DNA of 64,000 nt from Serratia marcescens (GCA_015548865.1 JADMXW010000022.1:31997-95996); one strand, 5' to 3'; shown: positions 33,692-41,863, counted from the stretch's first letter. Notes: generated by a model not told the origin, from the sequence alone. Numbers and translations: made by a program.

Positions 33692-34767
33692 TTAAGTGCT
33701 TCAGAACCGAATACAGCTTCAACGATGAGATGCAAAGATTTTTTATCATCTGCTGATGCACGATTACCAATCTGATAATCGAAAGCTGTTAATAATGCAC
33801 GTGGCATCTTTGCAGCTTTCATCATTGAGTAGCGGTCAAGCCAGGCCACCAGCGAACGAGTTGAACACGTTACTGATAAACGAGTGTCGGGAAGAACACC
33901 GTCCGGGAGTTTTGCACTGTTAGTATTGACACTAGTGTCAATTTCACCGGTGATATTCTTGCCTACAAAAAGACCGCGAATCATATTCGCAACGTCAACA
34001 AATTTCTCCGCGACTTTGGTGTCGGGGATATATTTGGTAATCAATTTAGTCTCGGTTTCTTTTGGCATATAGTCAGCAGTGATAAACATATAGCGGTCAA
34101 GGTTGGCCACATTTAATGTTTTCACACCGCCATAAACGCCAGTAAAATCGCCCTGACCAATTGAGTTAGCCGTTGCAACAAATCTGAAGTTCGGGTGCTG
34201 TTTAATTACCTCGTTGGTTTCAGGAATAACTAAATTCCCTCCTTCGAGGATGGCGTTAAAGGCATTGGCACAGGATGGGTCTAATTGATCGTACTCATCG
34301 AGTAGGAAAATCAGTCCATACTTGTACGCCAGCGTCAGTGGGCCATGAACAAAAACAGTCTTGGTATCACCGGTCAGTTCATTACACTGAAGCCGGAGAC
34401 CGCCAATGAGATTGTTAATATCCAGGTCTTGTGAAGCTGTAGTTTTCATGACAGGCCAGTTAAGTCTTGCTGCTACTTGTTCGACAACACTGGTTTTGCC
34501 ACAACCTGTTGGGCCAGAGATCCACAGAGACTGATTTTGTGGATAGTTAATCCACATCAGTACAGATGAACGCAAATACGCTTCAAAAACATAGTCGTCA
34601 TTCTGTTTAGGCACGAATGCACTAAATGGATTGGCTGAGTCAAATCCCTGGAACGGTTTAACTTTATCCATCTGATGATCTGGAACAACAATACCAAATA
34701 CAGAAGGGTGGACAGGTGTAGAGCGCGCCATGATTTCAACAGACAGGTTTGCGAAATTAGTAGTCAT
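33688..34767 (-). CDS. CobS/MoxR-like AAA+ ATPase
   Basis: 359 aa from the ATG at 34767 (MTTNFANLSVEIM). Walker A GPTGCGKT (85-92), Walker B LIFLLDEYDQ with Asp-Glu at 157-158, sensor-like FRFVATANS near 196-204 and an arginine-rich SVTCSTRSLVAW later. ATP-driven remodeller that should act with the VWA protein encoded two genes downstream. Leader is of the GAGGTATATC-ATG type. Confidence 0.85.
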   Translation of the reverse strand: MTTNFANLSVEIMARSTPVHPSVFGIVVPDHQMDKVKPFQGFDSANPFSAFVPKQNDDYVFEAYLRSSVLMWINYPQNQSLWISGPTGCGKTSVVEQVAARLNWPVMKTTASQDLDINNLIGGLRLQCNELTGDTKTVFVHGPLTLAYKYGLIFLLDEYDQLDPSCANAFNAILEGGNLVIPETNEVIKQHPNFRFVATANSIGQGDFTGVYGGVKTLNVANLDRYMFITADYMPKETETKLITKYIPDTKVAEKFVDVANMIRGLFVGKNITGEIDTSVNTNSAKLPDGVLPDTRLSVTCSTRSLVAWLDRYSMMKAAKMPRALLTAFDYQIGNRASADDKKSLHLIVEAVFGSEALK

Positions 34768-34826
34768 GATATACCTCATTAAATTAGATAGATTTAAAAA
34801 TTAAAAATTAATTAAGAAGAATGATG

Positions 34827-35204
34827 TTATGCAGCAATATCAGCACGTACTAAATCGACATGCTTATAATTGCGGCTAACACTGCCACTGTTATCAACAC
34901 TGGTAACCTTTGGTGCATACGTTACATAAGAAACGATGCCTCTGGCTCTCAATGCAGAGACCAGAACAGGCATAAAATAGGTTTTGGCATAAACAAGTAC
35001 ACCATCAGCCTTATATTTATTACAGAGTGATGTAGCGATTTCAGCAAATTCTTTAGCTTTATCGGTCATAACATCTTCTGAAGGACAGGTATTAAAGGTC
35101 AACAGTTCACGTAATGCGTGTGATACTTGCTGATCGACATCAATAACGCCCATTTCCCGTTGTTCTGGGGATGCAAGATATGCAGTCATATTTACAAGAA
35201 ACAT
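34827..35204 (-). CDS. Hypothetical protein (125 aa) behind structured RNA copy A
   Basis: ATG at 35204 preceded by GAGGAGTCTGATC; the ATG at 35219 belongs to the leader. Product begins MFLVNMTAYLASPEQREMG; mixed alpha/beta, with a repeat-free basic end. The ~300 nt upstream of it is occupied by copy A of the structured RNA, so its expression may be controlled there. Function unknown. Confidence 0.65.
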   Translation of the reverse strand: MFLVNMTAYLASPEQREMGVIDVDQQVSHALRELLTFNTCPSEDVMTDKAKEFAEIATSLCNKYKADGVLVYAKTYFMPVLVSALRARGIVSYVTYAPKVTSVDNSGSVSRNYKHVDLVRADIAA

Positions 35205-35310
35205 GATCAGACTCCTCATTTAAAAAGATTAGTGAATTAGATGAATTAGGCCTTGCATGAAGGCTGAAGTTAGGTACTAGTTTCAGTTTGGGAGTGACTG
35301 AGGCACTTGT

Positions 35311-35538
35311 TGTTGTCTACGTGACAACAAAACACCTTTTTCGACGGACAAAAAAGCCTGCCGCTTATGAGAGCCGCAGGCTATCGAATTTGTTTAGGCG
35401 AAAGAAATCCTTGTGAATACCAGGAGGTATTCAGGAGTGGCTTGAGCGCCGAATTTAGAAGGTGTTTAAAGGCAGTTGCCTGAAGTTAAGCGGACTAAGC
35501 CGCTATTTAAAGATAATAAAGGATGTGTAATTGGTCAA
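35311..35538 (-). ncRNA. Structured RNA family, copy A, with promoter
   Basis: Promoter TTGACC (35533-35538), 17 bp, TATCTT (35510-35515); start predicted at the first hairpin AGCGG/CCGCT (35489-35504). Then TTAACTTC, a small hairpin, and a long-range stem AACACCTT (35459-35467) with AAGGTGTT (35330-35338) that closes a multi-hairpin domain. The domain includes GAATACC/GGTATTC and a terminator-like AGCCTGC/GCAGGCT plus six Ts (35350-35382). A 3' hairpin TGTTGTC/GACAACA (35311-35329) follows. Order and core sequences are shared with copy B at 39251-39456. Confidence 0.65.
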
Positions 35539-35540
35539 GC

Positions 35541-35569
35541 AAAAAAAAGCCCAGTTTTAAACTGGGCTC
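35541..35569 (-). terminator. Terminator after the YqaJ gene
   Basis: AGCCCAGTT-TTA-AACTGGGCT with eight Ts on the minus strand. It directly precedes the promoter of RNA copy A. Confidence 0.85.
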
Positions 35570-35574
35570 AATAA

Positions 35575-36684
35575 TTAAAAAACAACGTATTGTTGGGCTG
35601 AGTCTGTCTCTTCTGCACCAGGAGATACCAGTACGGAAGTGTCATCCAAAGGAATGTAGACAGTATCAGTCAGAGTTGATTTATATTCATAGGTACTTAA
35701 CGAATTTCGTACCGATGACTGACCGTAACATTCTGGATGATGTTTGGGGTCAATAGATAATTTATCGCAGATTCGTTTGTAGCTCGGTTTTTCCGGTACG
35801 CGAGACTGAAGAAAACGAAAGCCAAAGCCATCGATTCTAACCAGCTCGTTATAGGAAAAGCCAATAGAAGCACCTAGACCCTGGATCAATAAATTGACCG
35901 CGTTCTGGTATTCTTCGAACTGCTTTTTCTTTAAAGCCAACTCTTTCTCCATCTGCTGCAATGTTCCAACTTGTCTGGCTATGTCTACCACACGAGCTTC
36001 GAGGTCGTCTGGAAGCTTAAAGCCTTGTGTCTGAGACATGATTTCAGGGTCAGAGATAAGCAAAATATCTTTTTCCTTATCAAACGGTAGAGCTGTTTTT
36101 GTCTGAACCTTATTCCAGAAGTATTCGCAGGCAACCTGGACTCGATAAAACGCTTTCTTCGAAGGCATAATTTTAAAGACCTTGGTCTGGTCAGTGGCCG
36201 ACCAAAACACAAGATACGCCTGGGGTGCGCCTGTTGTCAGCAGCTGGTGCTGAACTTGCCAGTAGTAATAACGGAATTCTGGCGATTTGGTTTCAAGCTG
36301 AAGAATAGAAAGATGTTTGCTCTCGCAAAGATTCTTTATCTCAAGGATTGAACCATCGTCGAACTGCCCATCCAGCGAAGCAATCATGTAAGGATACTTT
36401 TTGTTCCTTACACAGAAAGGCAGGGCGATTTGTCCAATCTCTTTTTCGCAGTAACTTCTGGCAAGTGCTTCAAGCTTTTTACCAGCATCAACCTGTTTAA
36501 TGACAGAAAGGTCTTCTGCCTTAATCAGGCCAGCGTATTGCAAATAGAGTTCGTAGGGCGTTTTAGTTGCACCAGCCTCCTCTAACAGAATAGGGGAGCA
36601 TGTTGCTGTCACACCAGTTTTACGCCATTCGAGCCATTCCTTTGAGCCCTGCACAACATCAACGACTTCATAAATGTCAGACAT
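35575..36684 (-). CDS. YqaJ-family exonuclease (lambda Exo-like)
   Basis: 369 aa from the ATG at 36684 (MSDIYEVVDVVQGSKEW); the ORF opens 9 bp earlier at a GTG inside the leader. YqaJ core: GSKEWLEWRKTGVTATCSP (14-32), ASLDGQFDDGSILEIKN with the catalytic Asp...Glu-x-Lys, and YYWQVQHQLLTTG with the Gln helix. A C-terminal extension (about 200-369) has coiled-coil character. It degrades one strand of double-stranded ends to give the substrate for the RecT-like annealase encoded just upstream. Homologous pairs in SXT and IncA/C mediate recombination. Confidence 0.9.
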   Translation of the reverse strand: MSDIYEVVDVVQGSKEWLEWRKTGVTATCSPILLEEAGATKTPYELYLQYAGLIKAEDLSVIKQVDAGKKLEALARSYCEKEIGQIALPFCVRNKKYPYMIASLDGQFDDGSILEIKNLCESKHLSILQLETKSPEFRYYYWQVQHQLLTTGAPQAYLVFWSATDQTKVFKIMPSKKAFYRVQVACEYFWNKVQTKTALPFDKEKDILLISDPEIMSQTQGFKLPDDLEARVVDIARQVGTLQQMEKELALKKKQFEEYQNAVNLLIQGLGASIGFSYNELVRIDGFGFRFLQSRVPEKPSYKRICDKLSIDPKHHPECYGQSSVRNSLSTYEYKSTLTDTVYIPLDDTSVLVSPGAEETDSAQQYVVF

Positions 36685-36716
36685 AATGATCACCTTAAGA
36701 TAAATTTAGAAAGTTA

Positions 36717-36738
36717 AACCGGCAGTTTCCTGCCGGAT
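36717..36738. terminator. Intercistronic hairpin between RecT and YqaJ genes
   Basis: ACCGGCAG-TTTC-CTGCCGGA; a stable 7 bp GC stem, with only TTTAACTTT after it on the minus strand, so possibly a partial terminator that sets the exo:annealase ratio. Confidence 0.6.
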
Positions 36739-36741
36739 AAG

Positions 36742-38298
36742 TTAAGCGGCCAGAAGATCTTCAATAAGACCTTCTACCATTTCTTTTAGAGGGGGAAATG
36801 TCACATTGTTGAGAGCGGCATTGAGCCTCACAAAATCAGATGTATTAACAGCCTCAAGATATAACTTGTGTATTTCCATTGATTCGGCTTGGACTTCACC
36901 GACCCATTTGGCCGCGTCGGTTTTAAACTCACCCTTACCCATTTTTTCGATGAAGTTAAGTACTTGAGTAAAATCGAAGCTACCTACTGCGTTAGTTAAA
37001 TGATTTTTGAGAAGTGACCGACGGGATTTTTCTAAAGATAAGCGAGCGAATGCCAGCTCACTTTCATTCAGATCGAAACTGCTTTTTGCATCGTTTAAAA
37101 TAGTTTCGTATCCAAGCGTCTTTTCTGCCCGGCTTACTAACTTTTTAATTCTGCGTTCAGCCCATTTTCTGACCCCGGGATGCTCAGACATTTCTTCATT
37201 GGACTGCCCATTGGTTTCTCCGGGTGGAGGGAGAATATCATCAGCCGAACCATTTACGTCAGCTGGAGGTGTATTTCCCTCAGCCGTATCGTAAACATCG
37301 GTTGGTGTATTGCTCTTGATGTCCTGCTGCTCGGTTGAATCAGGTTCTTCAGGGAGCTTATTAAACTCACCTTCAATAACTTTATCATCAGACTTTGCAG
37401 TTCGGATTGTAGTATCCGTATTACCAGCCGTCCTGGCTTCTTGTCTAACCTCCATTTCAGCTTCAGCAGCTGCGACGGGTATTGTTGCTGTACGGAAACC
37501 TTCACCACCAGCAGTGTTCAGATATTCAATCATTGAACTCAGGCGAGTACGGTTACCAGGAATTAAGTGTATGGTCTGCTTAATAGCTGACTTGAGCACC
37601 ATCTTCCAAGGGAACTGAGTCCACGGTGAATACTGCCGTTTCTCCACTTTTGCCCAAGATTCGGATTTCGCCCGAGATTGAGCTAAATCCTGAAGGTCAA
37701 TGAAAAATACCAGATGACGTCCATCCTTCATTAAATAGTCGACATAAGCCCCCCTGAACATGCCTCGATCTCCTAAAGCACCCTGATCGGTGTTTGTGAG
37801 AACGAGTCCCCCTTTATAAGCAAAGGGGTCAAATTCGTGGTCTGGGCTGGAACGACGACCATTGGTTTTAAATGAGTCCTTTTCAAAAACTAATTCAGCC
37901 ACAATGTCTTCGCATAAACCTTCATCGGTGGCCATCCTGCTGAGCCCAATATAGGACACGTCAAGAATGACACGACCATCGCGTGGAACCAGGTAAGCCT
38001 GCTTCTGCGCCGGGTCAAGAGTAAGGCCGCTACTTGCAAGCTGAAGGAATGCTGTTTCGAAGGACTTTGGATTATTAACTGCTATGTCAGCCAAGTAGTT
38101 ATTATTGTTGACAATATGTTTTGCAAAAACGCATTCACGTTCGAATGAGATGTGAGGTGAACTGGAACCTGCGGATGCAAACATCTTTTCGAGCGACAAC
38201 ATATGTCGAGCAATGCTGTCTATCTTAACGACAATATCGGTGTTCCCTTTATTGTTGTTTGAGAATGAACCAGAACTACGTGATTTATTTGAGTACAT
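36742..38298 (-). CDS. RecT/Bet-family single-strand annealing protein with long C-terminal extension
   Basis: 518 aa. RecT core: NPKSFETAFLQLASSGLTLD, KQAYLVPRDGRVILDVSYIG and SWAKVEKRQYSPWTQFPWKM within about residues 50-260. RecT/Bet proteins are normally near 260-330 aa. Here about 250 further residues follow: an acidic linker (310-375) and a helical domain from about 380 with RRIKKLVSRAEKTLG. Promotes annealing of complementary strands with the YqaJ nuclease and SSB. Leader GAGGTATAT-ATG. Confidence 0.85.
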   Translation of the reverse strand: MYSNKSRSSGSFSNNNKGNTDIVVKIDSIARHMLSLEKMFASAGSSSPHISFERECVFAKHIVNNNNYLADIAVNNPKSFETAFLQLASSGLTLDPAQKQAYLVPRDGRVILDVSYIGLSRMATDEGLCEDIVAELVFEKDSFKTNGRRSSPDHEFDPFAYKGGLVLTNTDQGALGDRGMFRGAYVDYLMKDGRHLVFFIDLQDLAQSRAKSESWAKVEKRQYSPWTQFPWKMVLKSAIKQTIHLIPGNRTRLSSMIEYLNTAGGEGFRTATIPVAAAEAEMEVRQEARTAGNTDTTIRTAKSDDKVIEGEFNKLPEEPDSTEQQDIKSNTPTDVYDTAEGNTPPADVNGSADDILPPPGETNGQSNEEMSEHPGVRKWAERRIKKLVSRAEKTLGYETILNDAKSSFDLNESELAFARLSLEKSRRSLLKNHLTNAVGSFDFTQVLNFIEKMGKGEFKTDAAKWVGEVQAESMEIHKLYLEAVNTSDFVRLNAALNNVTFPPLKEMVEGLIEDLLAA

Positions 38299-38343
38299 AT
38301 ATACCTCATTAAATTAAATAAATTATAAGATTAAAAAAGAAGA

Positions 38344-38368
38344 AGGTTGCTGAGGAATCAGCAACCAG
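38344..38368. terminator. Intercistronic hairpin between ssb and recT genes
   Basis: GGTTGCT-GAGGAATC-AGCAACC, directly after the ssb stop at 38374 on the minus strand. Confidence 0.55.
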
Positions 38369-38373
38369 TCATA

Positions 38374-39138
38374 TCAACCGCGAACTGATGAATATGCGTT
38401 AGTTAAAGTTACTTGCCCGGAGGAGCTTAATTTTTCATTAAGTTTCATACGAGCTACAATAACGGCTGCTGTCGAATTATCGGCTGGCAGATTTGTCCAG
38501 GCTTGCATGTTGACAGGGTGCTTAGAGGTTGCGGCTTGCGGACGTGATGTCTGCACGGCTCTATTCTTAGCATCCAGCTTCGGCGAAGCTTCTGGTATCT
38601 TCTCTACTGAATTTTTATTGTTGTCTGGTGATACAGACTCTTTTCCAGGGTGCAGCTGCTTTTGCTCGGCATATACTGTTCTCCATTTTTCAGAAGCAGT
38701 TCTTACCTCTTCATCAGACATTTTCTGCCACTTCATATCGTCCTTAAGTTTTTGCGCTACTTGAGGGGATAGCGAAGTGACGGTTGATGTAGATGGTGGC
38801 TTTACAGTTTCATTTGCACGGGTATCTATTGATTGACCAGTCTGAATGATTCGAGCCATGAAAACATGAAACTCAGTCCTCATTTGGTCAATACCATGTT
38901 TTGTATAACGGAATGATCGAGCTAATGCTTCGATATACAGTTCGGTATTCATTTGAATATTATCGCGTAGAAAATCCGCGACTTTACCAAATGCTTTTAT
39001 CGAATAGAACTCGGTCTGAGACTTGCCGCTAATGGACATGTCACAGCGCAAACGGAAATAAATATATGAATCTGCATTGTTAGATGCAGGCACATATTTA
39101 GGTTCTATCGCAACAATACCCTTTGCTCTGGATTGCAT
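38374..39138 (-). CDS. ssb: SSB-like single-stranded DNA-binding protein
   Basis: 254 aa. N-terminal ~100 residues form an SSB-type OB fold: SYIYFRLRCDMSI, EFYSIKAFGKVADFLRDNI, TELYIEALARSFRY and RTEFHVFMARI. The C-terminal 150 residues are long, Ser/Pro/Lys-rich, and end NAYSSVRG, so the acidic DDIPF tip that recruits partners in chromosomal SSB is missing. Expected to coat the entering strand in the recipient and serve the RecT pathway. Structured RNA copy B lies immediately upstream. Confidence 0.8.
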   Translation of the reverse strand: MQSRAKGIVAIEPKYVPASNNADSYIYFRLRCDMSISGKSQTEFYSIKAFGKVADFLRDNIQMNTELYIEALARSFRYTKHGIDQMRTEFHVFMARIIQTGQSIDTRANETVKPPSTSTVTSLSPQVAQKLKDDMKWQKMSDEEVRTASEKWRTVYAEQKQLHPGKESVSPDNNKNSVEKIPEASPKLDAKNRAVQTSRPQAATSKHPVNMQAWTNLPADNSTAAVIVARMKLNEKLSSSGQVTLTNAYSSVRG

Positions 39139-39250
39139 AGTTTATACCTCATAAATTTTTAAATTAAAAAAGTTAAAATGATTTAGTGCTATAGGCACAA
39201 AAATTAGAAAGATTTGTGAAGCATCCAGTTAGAGTGCTGGACTCACTGTA

Positions 39251-39456
39251 TCCTCAACAAGAGGAAAAACACCTTTTTCGACGGCGCAGAAAACACGATG
39301 CATGATGCACCGTGTGTCGAATTCTATGGGCGTAGGGAAGCCGTGCGAATGAACTTATTCATTCAGGGATGGCGCGTTGCCGAAATAAAGAGTGTTAAAA
39401 GAAGTTAAGCGGGATGCCCGCGATATAAGATTATGATACGACGTTTGGTTGGTCAA
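39251..39456 (-). ncRNA. Structured RNA family, copy B, with promoter
   Basis: Promoter TTGACC (39451-39456), 17 bp, TAATCT (39428-39433); predicted start at the 5' hairpin GCGGG-CAT-CCCGC (39409-39421). Then TTAACTTC, AACAC (39393-39397) pairing with GTGTT (39268-39273), ATTTCGGC, a GAATGAA/TTCATTC hairpin, AATTCGA, an ACACG...CGTGT hairpin and CCGTCGAAAAAGGTGTTTT. It ends in hairpin TCCTC/GAGGA (39251-39265). Core strings are shared with copy A while hairpin sequences differ but still pair, i.e. covariation. Upstream of ssb. Confidence 0.65.
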
Positions 39457-39466
39457 TCCAGAAAAG

Positions 39467-39496
39467 AAAAAAACCCAGCTTTCGCTGGGTTTTTAT
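39467..39496. terminator. Terminator after the zinc-cluster gene
   Basis: AAAAACCCAGC-TTTC-GCTGGGTTTTT; ends the upstream unit just before the promoter of RNA copy B. Confidence 0.85.
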
Positions 39497-39504
39497 AGGG
39501 AGGT

Positions 39505-40005
39505 TTAGCATAACAAGCGTTCCAGACGCTTCCATGTTTGGATTGCCATGTCGGTTGAAGCATCTGATATCTCTTTATAGAGATCAGTATTTCGCCGTTC
39601 ATAGTAACCTGGAAAGGTGAGCCTATGCAGGCAATCATCTAACTTTGAAAGATCTCCAAAGTCGTGAGCGCCTACATTGATTTTTGCTCTGATTGCCAGT
39701 ATATCTCCCTCTATTTTCATGAGCTCAATGAGCTCATGCATTTCGAAGAAAATATTAGACTGATAACGACCAGCATGTTCTTCGCATTCGATGCTATCGC
39801 ATACGTCACATACTTCAGCGTTACAGGAATGATAACCGCAGTGATTACACGTATAAGAGAATCTCTGGTTTATTGCCCCTGCAACACAGTCTTCATAAAT
39901 CCGATGTCGGCAGTCTTTCCCACAATTTTCACACTCTGCAATCATTGTGTAATCATCCAGTTCCATACCACCCGGCTCAATGCTACTACCATAGACAATT
40001 GTCAT
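39505..40005 (-). CDS. Cysteine-rich zinc-binding protein (166 aa)
   Basis: Starts at the ATG at 40005 (MTIVYGSSIEPGGMEL); the ATG at 40017 is the leader ATG. Three zinc-site-like clusters: CENCGKDC (25-32), CNHCGYHSC (53-61) and CDVCDSIECEEH (66-77), followed by a helical half. This looks like consecutive rubredoxin-type knuckles or a treble-clef domain. Likely nucleic-acid or protein binding; no family named. Confidence 0.65.
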   Translation of the reverse strand: MTIVYGSSIEPGGMELDDYTMIAECENCGKDCRHRIYEDCVAGAINQRFSYTCNHCGYHSCNAEVCDVCDSIECEEHAGRYQSNIFFEMHELIELMKIEGDILAIRAKINVGAHDFGDLSKLDDCLHRLTFPGYYERRNTDLYKEISDASTDMAIQTWKRLERLLC

Positions 40006-40067
40006 AATATACCTCATATATTTAAAAGATTAAAAAGTTAAGGCTTATAGCCTGAATTAAGAATATT

Positions 40068-40679
40068 TTAGCTTTCGGCGAGTACTTGCATAACCCAAAT
40101 GCCGCGACGTTTTTCGTTAAGGAGAGTACGATACCCTGTAACCTTACCGCTTTCGTCAAACACTTGTGCTTTGTCGGTTCTTACTTCAGACTCTTTCCAG
40201 ACTGAAACAATATCACCAACTTGTGCTCCACAAGTCTCAACAGCATTTTTGAGCCCAACAGCCCAAATTTCATGGTCTTTCCCACCACTACGTATTGTGA
40301 CTAAATACGATTTATCGTTATTAGGATCGTGTTTCCAGTTTTCGAGACCGTGGTAAACAAGCTTTCCTTCAAAACGATGGTTTGCATATTTGGCTTTGTC
40401 ATTATTTGACCCAGCCCGAGAAACACCTTCAACCATGTTTCCATTAGTTGCTTCATTAGATTTTTTCCCAGACTTGGTAAAGAATGAATTATAAATAACG
40501 AGTAAAGCAACAACTACACATACAGTCGCGGTAACAAAACCGAGACCAGTGAACAGTAAACCGCGTTCCGTTATAAAAATTGCCAGCCAGATTGGGCCAA
40601 GGAATCTGATATATTCGGCACGGTAATACACAGCACCAAAAAATACGATACCTGCCATTAATGAGATTGGGTCAGACAT
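40068..40679 (-). CDS. Membrane protein with KfrB-like plasmid domain
   Basis: 203 aa. Hydrophobic segments in residues 5-65 (LMAGIVFFGAVYY, FVTATVCVVVALLVIYN) give two or three helices. The soluble part has FEGKLVYHGLENWKHDPN, SYLVTIRSGGKDHEIWAVGL, KNAVETCGAQVGDIVSVWKE. This order (GxVxxHG, SYxVxL, WGxxL, GDxVxL) resembles the KfrB-type domain found at the ends of plasmid primases and other leading-region proteins; here it is membrane-tethered. RNA copy C lies upstream. Function unknown. Confidence 0.6.
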   Translation of the reverse strand: MSDPISLMAGIVFFGAVYYRAEYIRFLGPIWLAIFITERGLLFTGLGFVTATVCVVVALLVIYNSFFTKSGKKSNEATNGNMVEGVSRAGSNNDKAKYANHRFEGKLVYHGLENWKHDPNNDKSYLVTIRSGGKDHEIWAVGLKNAVETCGAQVGDIVSVWKESEVRTDKAQVFDESGKVTGYRTLLNEKRRGIWVMQVLAES

Positions 40680-40724
40680 AGATCACCTATAAATTTAGAA
40701 TGCGAAAATTTAGCTACCTAAAAG

Positions 40725-40736
40725 GTAAACTAAACG
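40725..40736 (+). promoter_or_regulatory. GTAAACAAAACG-like element (one mismatch), plus orientation
   Basis: GTAAACTAAACGGATGTAC on the plus strand, the extended version seen upstream of traK and traF but inverted relative to those. It lies 46 bp upstream of the 40679 start. Confidence 0.35.
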
Positions 40737-40829
40737 GATGTACACAAAACTGCACATCTGTTGATTCGCTGGAGTTAAAAGGATTAACAATTTTTTTTGT
40801 TTGGGATTGAGAACCAAAATACCCGTTTG

Positions 40830-41017
40830 GGTAAGCAAAGAGACATGTCAGGTTTAACCTAAACACATCAGAGATGCTCGGGCCTGTAGAAGGCGTAGTT
40901 AACCCGGGAGGAGGTCATCCGGTGGGCGCTGGTTGAGCGCGAAATTAACTAGGAAGTTGTGCTGATGTCCGTCAGCTCGGTTCTTATTCATTTAAGCATA
41001 TTGGTTTAATTTTTCAA
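40830..41017 (-). ncRNA. Structured RNA family, copy C (diverged)
   Basis: Promoter-like TTGAAA (41012-41017), 17 bp, TAAATG (40989-40994), then 5' hairpin GCTGA...TCAGC (40961-40976), ACAACTTCC, AATTTCGCGCTCAACC and GACCTCCTCCCGG. These follow copies A and B in order: GC hairpin, TTAACTTC, ATTCGGCGCTCAAGCC. The 3' half is not clearly alignable; a TACCC-AAAC-GGGTA hairpin plus T-run is near 40836. Lies between the 203-aa membrane-protein gene and the divergent gene at 41117. Confidence 0.45.
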
Positions 41018-41116
41018 GTCGGTTTTTCATGGTCATATTGCAGCCATTTTTCAATGACAACTATCCTGAGTTTTGGCCTAATCAATTGGCATACAAATTA
41101 ACTCCGAGGTTCTGTT

Positions 41117-41863
41117 ATGGCTAAAGCACCGGTACAAACCGTAAAACAAGCTAAAAAGAGTGGGGCTCAGGATAACCGAACCCCTAACTCTCGTGTCGAA
41201 TATTCCAATCCTGAAGCTGTCGTGAAATTTACTCTTCACACCCAGGAAGGTATTCGGGTACAGTCCCGTAATTTTAACATTATCTCCCAGGCTCTCTTCA
41301 ATCTGACCAATAACAGCCGAGCCCTTGAACGGCTTGGCACTAAATACAGTGGTGCGATTGAACGTACACTGAAGGCGGTTAACGAAGTAATCGACATGCC
41401 TGAGAAAGAACTGGAAAATAACATTGCTATTCTGAACCGTGCGGTAAAAGAAGAAGAAGAACGCAGCAGCCTCAATGAAGTCGGGTATACCCATCCAAAA
41501 GAACATGAGGTTCGCATCAGAACGCCGCAAGCGCTGCGGGTTATCCGCATTATTCAGAACTTTGATAAATTGCACCAGATCATCGATACCCTCTGGTTAA
41601 ATAACTGTTTTAATCAGGATGAGGTCGAGGAGTTTAAGTCTCGTCTTCATAATCTCATTCGTGATCTGGCAGCATCACTCAAACGTCACGCGCAGGCATC
41701 TGCTGATGAGCTTAATCAGGCCAATGGCCGGGCCGCTGAAAAAGAATTGGCTGGAAGCACTGAGACAGAACCTACCCAGGTAGACCAGGAAACAAAGGTG
41801 TTGCAGGATGCCAGTAATGAAGCGAATGATGATCAGAATGAGGCCATTAAACGGCAGGCTTAA
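41117..41863 (+). CDS. Candidate AcaB/DUF1845-like regulator
   Basis: 248 aa. N-terminal SNPEAVVKFTLHTQEGIRVQ strand region, helical middle and EVRIRTPQALRVIRIIQNFDKLHQIIDTLW. This strand-helix-'TP.A...I..FD' layout resembles the DUF1845 family that includes the IncA/C activator AcaB; similarity is by eye only. The acidic, Gln/Asn-rich C-terminal 50 residues look disordered. It is the only plus-strand gene between 21 and 61 kb, with its own terminator, which also fits a regulator. Confidence 0.45.
   Translation: MAKAPVQTVKQAKKSGAQDNRTPNSRVEYSNPEAVVKFTLHTQEGIRVQSRNFNIISQALFNLTNNSRALERLGTKYSGAIERTLKAVNEVIDMPEKELENNIAILNRAVKEEEERSSLNEVGYTHPKEHEVRIRTPQALRVIRIIQNFDKLHQIIDTLWLNNCFNQDEVEEFKSRLHNLIRDLAASLKRHAQASADELNQANGRAAEKELAGSTETEPTQVDQETKVLQDASNEANDDQNEAIKRQA

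Noticed and set aside
30295..34767. Cobalamin (cobaltochelatase) biosynthesis
   Set aside because: CobS/CobT similarity is to the generic MoxR-VWA fold; no other cobalamin gene is present and the context is plasmid DNA processing.
41078..41575. 165-codon minus-strand frame antisense to the AcaB-like gene
   Set aside because: Phe-rich shadow of the plus-strand gene, without a start signal.
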